From Acidimicrobiia bacterium (GTDB lineage Bacteria; Actinomycetota; Acidimicrobiia; Acidimicrobiales; Ilumatobacteraceae): a DNA stretch of 5,080 bases. The stretch spans positions 1 to 5,080 of the forward strand of contig JAUHYJ010000320.1 in the NCBI GenBank assembly GCA_030425785.1. The letters are read 5' to 3'. The translations under genes were made by a program, and so were the position numbers. Numbering within the stretch: position 1 is the stretch's first letter; each line of letters starts with the position of its first letter. The notes beneath the pieces are model-generated. The model saw only the letters and a list, made by a program, of their open reading frames with translations, did not search any database and was not told the origin of the DNA. Positions 1-5,080 of this stretch are shown here, in pieces.

Positions 1-1214
1 ACAGCGTGCTCGTCGCGCTCGACACGGTCGAGGCCGAGATGGGGCAGGGACGCTTCGAGTACTTGCCCTCCGACGAGGACATCCACACCGCCGTCGAGCG
101 GCGCGTCACCGAACTCGCCGGAGCGGCCGGTGCCAAACTGCACACGGGGCGCAGCCGCAACGACCAGGTCGCCACCGATCTGCGGCTCTGGTGCAAGCGC
201 GAACTCGCCGAGGTCGCCCGCGGCCTGTTCGACCTGCAGCACGTGCTCCTCACCCGCGCCCTCGAGGCCGACGGTGCCTACCTGCCGGGCTACACCCACC
301 TCCAGCGGGCGCAGCCGGTGCTGCTGGCGCACCACCTGCTCGCCCACGGCTGGGCGCTCGGCCGAGACGTCGACCGGCTCCTCGCCACCGTCGACCGGCT
401 CGACGTGTCGCCGCTCGGAGCCGGCGCGCTCGCCGGGACATCGCTGCCCATCGACCCGGCGGGCACCGCCGACGACCTCGGGTTCGCACGGTCGTTCGAG
501 AACTCGCTCGACGCCGTCAGCGACCGTGACTTCGTCGCCGAGGCGCTGTTCGATCTCGCGCTGGTCGGCGTCCACCTCAGCCGCATCGGCGAGGAGTGGG
601 TGCTGTGGACCAGCGAGGAGTTCGGGTTCGCCCGCCTCGACGATGCGTTCGCGACCGGGTCGTCCATGCTCCCGCAGAAGAAGAACCCCGACATCGCCGA
701 GCTCGCGCGCGGCAAGGCCGGGCGGCTGATCGGGAACCTGACGGGTCTGCTCGCGACGCTCAAGGGCCTGCCGCTCGCGTACAACCGTGACCTGCAGGAG
801 GACAAGGAAGGCCTGTTCGACTCCGTCGATCAGGTGAATCTGGCCGTCGCCGCGCTGACCGGCATGATCGCGACCGCGACGTTCGTGCCCGAGGCGATGC
901 AGGCGGCCGCCGACGCCGAGACGACCGCGGCAACCGACCTCGCCGAGTTCCTCGTCCGTTCGGGGGTGCCGTTCCGGGACGCCCACGCCATCGTCGGCGC
1001 CCACGTGCGTGCCGCGCTCGCCGGTGAGGGCAGCCTGGCCGACCTGGTCGCCGGCGACGAGCGCCTGGGTCCCGACGCAGCCGCGCTCGTCCGGCCGGGC
1101 GTGGGTGTCCGGATGCGAACCTCCCCGGGCGGTGCCGGGCCGGAGGCACACGACGCCCAGCTCGAGCGCTATCGGGCGATGCTGACGGCCGAGCGCGCCC
1201 GCTTCGCGGACTGA
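1..1214 (+). CDS. argH: Argininosuccinate lyase (ArgH), 5'-partial
   Basis: Cytoplasmic lyase that splits argininosuccinate into arginine and fumarate, the last step of arginine biosynthesis; a homotetramer of the fumarase/aspartase superfamily. The reading frame is open to the window edge (first full codon at 3-5), so the GTG at 6-8 is internal; compared with E. coli ArgH roughly 60-70 N-terminal residues are missing. Numbering from that GTG, visible motifs are LHTGRSRNDQVATDLRLW (about 45-62), PGYTHLQRAQP with the catalytic-site histidine H98, LDVSPLGAGALAGT, SDRDFVAEALF, the lyase signature GSSMLPQKKNPD at 218-229 with the loop serines S219/S220, and LPLAYNRDLQEDKEGLFD. The C-terminal GVPFRDAHAIVG block is also typical. 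Stop is TGA at 1212-1214. One oddity: the signature has leucine where the lyase consensus has methionine (GSSxM). Identity is certain; the arginine genes expected upstream are not in the window. Confidence 0.97.
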   Translation, partial: SVLVALDTVEAEMGQGRFEYLPSDEDIHTAVERRVTELAGAAGAKLHTGRSRNDQVATDLRLWCKRELAEVARGLFDLQHVLLTRALEADGAYLPGYTHLQRAQPVLLAHHLLAHGWALGRDVDRLLATVDRLDVSPLGAGALAGTSLPIDPAGTADDLGFARSFENSLDAVSDRDFVAEALFDLALVGVHLSRIGEEWVLWTSEEFGFARLDDAFATGSSMLPQKKNPDIAELARGKAGRLIGNLTGLLATLKGLPLAYNRDLQEDKEGLFDSVDQVNLAVAALTGMIATATFVPEAMQAAADAETTAATDLAEFLVRSGVPFRDAHAIVGAHVRAALAGEGSLADLVAGDERLGPDAAALVRPGVGVRMRTSPGGAGPEAHDAQLERYRAMLTAERARFAD

Positions 1215-1237
1215 CGCAGCCGGAATCGGCCGTCGAG

Positions 1238-1243
1238 TACGGT
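1238..1243 (+). promoter_or_regulatory. Possible -10 box for a leaderless SLOG transcript
   Basis: The 35-bp gap between argH and the SLOG gene contains TACGGT, which fits the actinobacterial -10 pattern TANNNT. It ends six bases before the GTG start at 1250, so transcription would begin at or beside the start codon. No purine-rich Shine-Dalgarno sequence precedes that GTG, which agrees with a leaderless message. No good -35 element lies 16-19 bp upstream; CTGACG at 1211-1216 resembles one but is 21 bp away. A direct repeat GTCGAG (1232-1237 and 1242-1247) flanks the box, but this hexamer may be common in such DNA. Read-through from argH is the alternative. Confidence 0.3.
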
Positions 1244-1249
1244 CGAGAC

Positions 1250-1750
1250 GTGCTGCGGATCGGCGTGACGGGTCACCGGTGGTACGACGAGCCCGACAAG
1301 GTCGAGGCGGCCGTCGACCGTGCGCTCGCCGACGTGGCGACCGCCGCCTCCGACATCGAGATCTGGTCGTCGCTCGCCGAGGGTGCCGATCGGTTGGTCG
1401 CGCGTCGCGCCACCGATCTCCTCGAGGCGCAACTCGTGGCGGTGCTGCCGCTCGAGCCCGACGACTACCGGTCGGACTTCACCGACCCGGCGAGCATCGT
1501 CGCCTTCGAGCGCACGCTCGCAGCTGCGACGCGCGTGACGGTCACCGGACCTGACGAGTCAGGCAGCCGGACGAGCGCCTACCGCCGGGCCGGCCTGGTG
1601 ATCGCGACCTCGGTCGACGTCCTGGTGGCGGTGTGGGACGGCGCCCCGGCCCGTGGGCCCGGTGGCACTGCGGAGATCGTCGACGAGGCACGGCGAACGG
1701 GCACCAGCGTCGTCGTCGTCCCCGTCACCCGGACCGTGGTGCCATCCTGA
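1250..1750 (+). CDS. SLOG-family (DprA/LOG-like Rossmann) predicted nucleotide-sensor protein
   Basis: A 166-residue soluble single-domain protein. Its motif order is that of the SLOG superfamily (DprA, LOG and the TRPM N-terminal domain): GVTGHR at residues 5-10 after the first strand; SSLAEGADRLVA at 40-51, where the EGAD turn would contact a phosphate; LPLEPDDYRSDF at 66-77; and a C-terminal VDVLVAVWDG (122-131) followed by GPGGTAE (136-142), the counterpart of the glycine-rich GGT-x-E loop of LOG proteins. SLOG domains bind nucleotides or their derivatives; many stand-alone members are thought to be sensors beside membrane or toxin effectors, while LOG members are phosphoribohydrolases. 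Which applies here cannot be seen. The GTG at 1250 is chosen because it puts GVTGHR four residues in and no ATG or GTG lies between it and argH. The stop TGA (1748-1750) shares its A with the next gene's ATG, so the pair is probably translationally coupled. Confidence 0.82.
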   Translation: MLRIGVTGHRWYDEPDKVEAAVDRALADVATAASDIEIWSSLAEGADRLVARRATDLLEAQLVAVLPLEPDDYRSDFTDPASIVAFERTLAAATRVTVTGPDESGSRTSAYRRAGLVIATSVDVLVAVWDGAPARGPGGTAEIVDEARRTGTSVVVVPVTRTVVPS

Positions 1751-3510
1751 TGCACCGGTTCGGTGAGCGTCAGCGGTGGTGGCTCCTCGCGCTCGGATGG
1801 GCGATCCTGCTGACGCTGGGCGTGACCGGGTTCGTGCGTCAGGCCGACGAACTCGAGCTCGGCAGCACGTTCCTCGATCACCTGTACTTCACGCTGCAGT
1901 TGGCGGTGCTGAGCTACGAGGGTCCGTCCGAGAACATCAACTGGCAGCTGGAGATCGTGCGGTTCACGGCGCCCTTGATGTCGGCCGGCACCCTGCTCCA
2001 GTCCGCCAGCGTGGTGTTCCGCGAGCAGTTCACCCGGTGGCGCGCCCGCCGGGCTCGTGCGCACACCGTGGTGGCGGGCCTCGGGCCGGTGGGCACCCGG
2101 CTCGTCGAGGCGCTCGTCGCTGACGGTCGCGACGTGGTGGCGATCACCGGTGACTCGGGCTCGTCCGCGGCGGCGACCGTCGGTCGCCTCGACGTGCCGG
2201 TCGTGGCGGGTGACCCCGCCGAGGTTGCGACCCTGCTCGCCGCTCGGGCCGATCGGGCCACCCGGGTCGTCGCCGCGTCCGACGACGACATCGTCAACGT
2301 GGCGGTCGCCGCGGCGGTGCGTGACATCGGCCGGGCCGGGGGGCTTGCGCCATTGCGGTGCGCCGTCCGACTGTCCGACGGTGAGCTCGCTCATCTGTTG
2401 CGGTCGACCGAGTTGCACGGTGACGGCCATGTCCGCCTCGAGTTCTTCAATGTCCACGAGCGCGCCGCTCACGCCCTGCTCGCGGCGCATCCGCTCGAGG
2501 CGCGCCACGACACCGTCGCGGCAGCGACCGGTCTCCACCACGAGCCGGACGAGCAGGAGGCGCACGGCGAGCACGATGCGCACCTGGTGGTGCTCGGCGT
2601 CGGGCAGTTCGGTCGTGAGGTGATCCTCGCTGCGGCCCAGACGTGGTCGGACGGACATCGGCGCCGGCTGCGGGTGACGCTCGTCGACCGTCGCGCCGGC
2701 GGCCGCTACCACGCGCTGCGCATGCGGCATCCCGCGCTCGACGAGACGGTCGACGTCGCCGCGATCGACCTCGACATCGGCCAACCCGACGGCGCGGCAG
2801 TCGCCGCCTTCGACGAGGCGCTCGTGCGACATGCACCGACCGCCGTCGTCGTGGCCTTCGACGACGACGCACTGGCGTGGTCGAGCGCCCTGTTCGTGCG
2901 CGATCGACTGCCCCGCCCGGTCGACGTCGTCGTGCGCACCGACGCCGACGGCGGCTTCGGACGGCACCTGCAGGCGGCGACCGGCGGGGATGGCGCGGTC
3001 GGCGGCATCGTGCCGTTCGCGTTCCTCGACCAGGCCTGCACGACCGAGCTGATCGAGGGTGGCGTCCGCGAGCAGTTGGCCCAGGCGCTGCACGAGGACT
3101 TCCTCCGCCGAACGGACCGTTCCCACCCGCTCCACCGCCCGTGGAGTGAGCTGAGCGACACCGAGCGCGAGTCGAGCCGGTCGGCGGCCGACGGCATCGT
3201 CGGCCGGGTCGCCGCGATCGGCGGGCGGCTGGCGCCGCTGCGCAGCTGGTCGGCTGCCGGCGACGTCTTCGACGACGACGAGCTCGACCGACTCGCCGAG
3301 TACGAGCACGAACGCTGGCGCGAGGAGCGCACCGCACAGGGGTGGACCTGGGGGGAGGTGCGCGACGAGGTGGCGCGTCGGAACCCACTGCTCGTCCCGT
3401 GGCACGAGCTGGCGGCGGACGCCCGCGATCACAACCTCGACTCGGCCCGACGACTTCCCGACCTGCTGGCCCGCGCCGGCTTCGAGGTCAGCCGAGCCGG
3501 GCGAGCATGA
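1750..3510 (+). CDS. Two-TM membrane protein with tandem TrkA-N/RCK Rossmann domains and C-terminal RyR domain
   Basis: A 586-residue predicted inner-membrane protein starting at ATG 1750 inside the SLOG stop (TGATG). Order: TM1 about 10-29; a short semi-hydrophobic pore-helix-like stretch about 41-56; a motif WQLEIVRFTAPL (65-76); TM2 about 72-92; a basic juxtamembrane segment RWRARRARAH. Then a first TrkA-N/RCK Rossmann domain (about 104-217) with GLGPVG at 110-115, AGDPAE at 153-158 and ASDDDIVNVA; a His/acidic linker (about 253-278); a second Rossmann domain (about 279-410) with GVGQFG at 283-288 and a second-strand aspartate D313. The C-terminus is RyR-like: a degenerate half at about 446-495 (ALHEDF, PWSELSD, AAD) and a clear RyR domain at about 511-580 (YEHERW, QGWTWGEVRD, NPLLVPWHEL, DHNLDSAR). 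The fold suggests a ligand-gated membrane protein with a cytoplasmic sensor, but no TVGYG filter is present, so potassium channel activity is not supported. Function is unproven; coupling to the SLOG gene suggests a shared task. Confidence 0.85.
   Translation: MHRFGERQRWWLLALGWAILLTLGVTGFVRQADELELGSTFLDHLYFTLQLAVLSYEGPSENINWQLEIVRFTAPLMSAGTLLQSASVVFREQFTRWRARRARAHTVVAGLGPVGTRLVEALVADGRDVVAITGDSGSSAAATVGRLDVPVVAGDPAEVATLLAARADRATRVVAASDDDIVNVAVAAAVRDIGRAGGLAPLRCAVRLSDGELAHLLRSTELHGDGHVRLEFFNVHERAAHALLAAHPLEARHDTVAAATGLHHEPDEQEAHGEHDAHLVVLGVGQFGREVILAAAQTWSDGHRRRLRVTLVDRRAGGRYHALRMRHPALDETVDVAAIDLDIGQPDGAAVAAFDEALVRHAPTAVVVAFDDDALAWSSALFVRDRLPRPVDVVVRTDADGGFGRHLQAATGGDGAVGGIVPFAFLDQACTTELIEGGVREQLAQALHEDFLRRTDRSHPLHRPWSELSDTERESSRSAADGIVGRVAAIGGRLAPLRSWSAAGDVFDDDELDRLAEYEHERWREERTAQGWTWGEVRDEVARRNPLLVPWHELAADARDHNLDSARRLPDLLARAGFEVSRAGRA
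3488..3510. other. 23-bp convergent 3' overlap of the RyR and TPR genes
   Basis: The RyR protein's stop codon (TGA, 3508-3510, plus) lies inside the TPR gene, and the TPR stop (complement of 3488-3490) lies inside the RyR gene. The last residues of both proteins are therefore encoded by the same base pairs. No hairpin followed by a T-run is visible around the junction, so transcription from each side may run into the other gene. Confidence 0.85.
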
Positions 3511-5080
3511 CGTCGAGCTGCTGCACCATCGGCGCGAGCCCATACTGCTGCGCTGTCTGACGGGCCTGCGACAGCGCGGCGCGCGCATCGTCGGTCCGGC
3601 CCAGCAGCCCCAGGATCTCGCCCCGATTGGCCGTCGCGATCAACGCTGACTGGGCATTGCCCGACCTGGTGGCGATCTGGACTTGTTCGTCCAGCAGCGC
3701 GAGCGCTCCGGTGAGGTCGCCTCGGTGGCGGGCGACGATCGCCCGGTTGCCGACGCACGCCGCCAAGCCGACGTCGTGACCGATCCGACGGCAGATCGCC
3801 TCTTGCTCGGCGAGCAGCATCGAGGCGGTCTCGAACTCGCCCCGGCCGATCAGCGCCAGCGCCCGCTCGCCGACGGCCTGTTGGAGGGTCGCCTCGTCGC
3901 CGGTCGTGCGCGCGATCCGCTCGATCGACTGCCAGCACCGCTCGACCGCCGCCACGTCGCCGAGCTGGTACGCGAGCGCCATGCCGGCCTGCGCCCACCG
4001 TCGGGTGGCGTCGGCGAGACCGGCTTCCGACGCGACCGTCGCCGCCTCGGAGAAGTCGTCCGTCGCGCCGGCGGCGTCGCCCGTCGCCTGGCGGACCTGG
4101 GCACGATTCGCGAGCACCGGCAACATCGAGGGCCTCAACCCGGCGGCCCGCAACGTCTCGAGCGCGGCGTCGTACTGGGAGAGCGCATCGTCGAAGCGCT
4201 GCCGTGCCACGGCCACGTTGCCGAGATTGGCGCGGGCCGTCGCGACCATGGCGGACTCACCCGCATCCGTGGCGAGCGTGAGCTCCTCGACGTGTGCCAG
4301 CTCGGCGCCGTCGAGGTCGCCTCGCTCGCGTCGCGCCGTCCCGAGATGTCCGAGCGCGAGCGCCAGCTCGTGACCGCGAGCGGCGGCACGCGCGGTGAGC
4401 TCGGCCTCGCGGGCGAGCTGTTCCGCGGTGTCCCAGTCGCCGTGGAGCCCGGCGAGCCCCGATCGAGCCGCGAGCACGCGTGGGAGCAGTTCGTCGCTCG
4501 CAAGGGCCCTGGCGTGCTCGTCGGCGGCGAGCAGCGCAGCATCGGCGCCGTCGGTGTCGCCGAGCTCGATCAACGTCGCTCCGAGGTTCAGCTCGGCTTC
4601 GGTCGTCTGGCGGAGGAGGCCCTCGGTCTCGAGGTACGCGATCCGTCGCCGCATCTGCTCGACGGCGGCGAACAGGTCGCCGCGGTCGGCGAGGATGGTG
4701 GCGCGGGCGGCGAGCACCGAGTCGACCGCCAGCGGATCGGCGTCGTCGCGAGCGATCTGCTCCTGCTCGTCGAGCACGGTCGTCGCGGCGTCGTAGTCGC
4801 CGCGCTGCCGGTGGATGAGCACCCGCTCGCCCAGCGTTGCCTGCTCGAGATCGTGATCCGACCGCCGCCGTGCGAGGTCGAGCACGTCGTCGAGGGTGGA
4901 CATCGCAGCACGGACGTCGCCGCGCTGGCGGTGTGCGATCGCGAGGTCGAGCATCGCCGGTCCGAGCGTGGCGGCGTCGCCAGCGGCTCGACATCGTTCG
5001 ATCGCCTCGGTCAGGGCAGCGACGGCGGCATCGAGGTCGCCACCCACCAGTTCGGATGCACCGAGATTGACGAGTGCGGC
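3488..5080 (-). CDS. Tetratricopeptide repeat protein, 5'-partial
   Basis: The C-terminal 530 residues or so of a repeat protein whose 5' end is beyond base 5080; the stop is TGA (complement of 3488-3490). The visible part is thirteen consecutive units, twelve of exactly 40 residues and a last one of 37, each opening with G-D-x-x-x-A and holding two amphipathic helices, with A/L/G/Y at TPR packing positions. The 40-residue length resembles kinesin-light-chain-type TPRs. There is no transmembrane segment, catalytic motif or signal peptide in view; it is likely a cytosolic scaffold or the sensor arm of a larger protein. TPR arrays like this are often fused behind an NTPase, cyclase, kinase, CHAT or TIR domain, and that part would lie outside the window. 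The GTG at 5047 is not taken as the start, because the 13 codons upstream continue the repeat (AALVNLGASELVG). It converges on the RyR gene with a 23-bp overlap. Confidence 0.9.
   Translation of the reverse strand, partial: AALVNLGASELVGGDLDAAVAALTEAIERCRAAGDAATLGPAMLDLAIAHRQRGDVRAAMSTLDDVLDLARRRSDHDLEQATLGERVLIHRQRGDYDAATTVLDEQEQIARDDADPLAVDSVLAARATILADRGDLFAAVEQMRRRIAYLETEGLLRQTTEAELNLGATLIELGDTDGADAALLAADEHARALASDELLPRVLAARSGLAGLHGDWDTAEQLAREAELTARAAARGHELALALGHLGTARRERGDLDGAELAHVEELTLATDAGESAMVATARANLGNVAVARQRFDDALSQYDAALETLRAAGLRPSMLPVLANRAQVRQATGDAAGATDDFSEAATVASEAGLADATRRWAQAGMALAYQLGDVAAVERCWQSIERIARTTGDEATLQQAVGERALALIGRGEFETASMLLAEQEAICRRIGHDVGLAACVGNRAIVARHRGDLTGALALLDEQVQIATRSGNAQSALIATANRGEILGLLGRTDDARAALSQARQTAQQYGLAPMVQQLDVMLARLG
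3491..5041 (-). repeat. 120-nt coding repeat array (13 TPR units)
   Basis: Unit boundaries on the minus strand fall at 5041, 4921, 4801, 4681, 4561, 4441, 4321, 4201, 4081, 3961, 3841, 3721 and 3601, a strict 120-nt step with no insertion or deletion. On the plus strand this shows as a recurring tcgcc (antisense of the Gly-Asp codons that open each unit). Unit 8 opens with Gln-Arg, unit 11 with Gly-Glu and unit 13 with Gly-Arg; the others start Gly-Asp. The units are well diverged in sequence, so this is an old array, not a recent expansion. Confidence 0.9.

Noticed and set aside
6..8. GTG as the true start of argH
   Set aside because: It falls inside the conserved N-terminal region of ArgH; the family's first 60-70 residues would be missing and the frame is open upstream.
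1219..1230. Small inverted repeat GCCG-GAAT-CGGC after argH as a terminator
   Set aside because: The stem is only four base pairs and no T-run follows; such short palindromes are common by chance in GC-rich DNA.
1633..1749. Upstream GTG start extending the RCK-RyR protein by 39 residues
   Set aside because: It would overlap the SLOG gene by over 110 bases, and the extra residues are Arg/Gly-rich shadow sequence. ATG 1750 in the TGATG overlap puts a short basic N-terminus directly before TM1.
1750..2050. Canonical two-TM potassium channel call for the N-terminus of the RyR protein
   Set aside because: No TVGYG or similar filter is present at the pore position; only the helix layout and the downstream RCK-type domains resemble such channels.
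1579..3588. A 669-codon open frame on the minus strand opposite the SLOG and RCK-RyR genes
   Set aside because: It is antisense to a gene with clear TrkA-N and RyR motifs; its translation is rich in Arg, Gly, Asp and His with no recognisable domain, as expected from the complementary strand of high-GC coding DNA.
5045..5047. GTG as the true start of the TPR gene
   Set aside because: The frame stays open to the window edge and the 13 upstream residues (AALVNLGASELVG) match the end of another TPR unit, so the gene begins outside the window.
3600..5080. The regular 120-base spacing as a CRISPR-like or non-coding repeat array
   Set aside because: The period equals exactly 40 codons of one uninterrupted frame, the units are diverged, and the protein shows the TPR helix pattern.

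Overview
The window is very GC-rich and almost completely coding, with GTG starts and strong G/C at third codon positions. This fits a high-GC actinobacterium. The ArgH protein reads like actinobacterial ArgH (for example the stretch PLAYNRDLQEDKE), and the overall style would suit the Acidimicrobiia (Ilumatobacter-like). That placement is an impression from codon and protein style, not a result.

Layout: (1) bases 1-1214, plus strand: the 3' nine-tenths or so of argH, argininosuccinate lyase, the last step of arginine synthesis; its start lies outside the window. (2) 1215-1249: a short gap with a TANNNT-type -10 box placed as expected for a leaderless transcript. (3) 1250-1750, plus: a 166-residue single-domain protein with the motifs of the SLOG (DprA/LOG-like Rossmann) nucleotide-sensor fold. 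(4) 1750-3510, plus: a 586-residue protein overlapping the SLOG gene by one base (TGATG). It has two N-terminal membrane segments around a pore-like loop without a potassium filter, two TrkA-N/RCK-type Rossmann domains, and a C-terminal RyR (ryanodine-receptor repeat) region. (5) 3488-5080, minus: a tetratricopeptide repeat protein built from exact 40-residue units, converging on the RyR gene with a 23-bp overlap; its 5' end is outside the window.

The most interesting part is the SLOG / membrane-RCK-RyR pair. The tight overlap suggests co-translation, and both proteins carry domains expected to bind nucleotides or nucleotide-derived ligands. My reading is a two-gene ligand-sensing membrane system, perhaps for stress or defence. 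This is inferred from domain architecture only. argH looks like an ordinary housekeeping neighbour, and nothing visible ties the TPR gene functionally to the pair beyond the shared 3' end. No RNA genes, mobile elements, CRISPR arrays or convincing terminators were seen, and no stretch over 300 bases lacks a gene.
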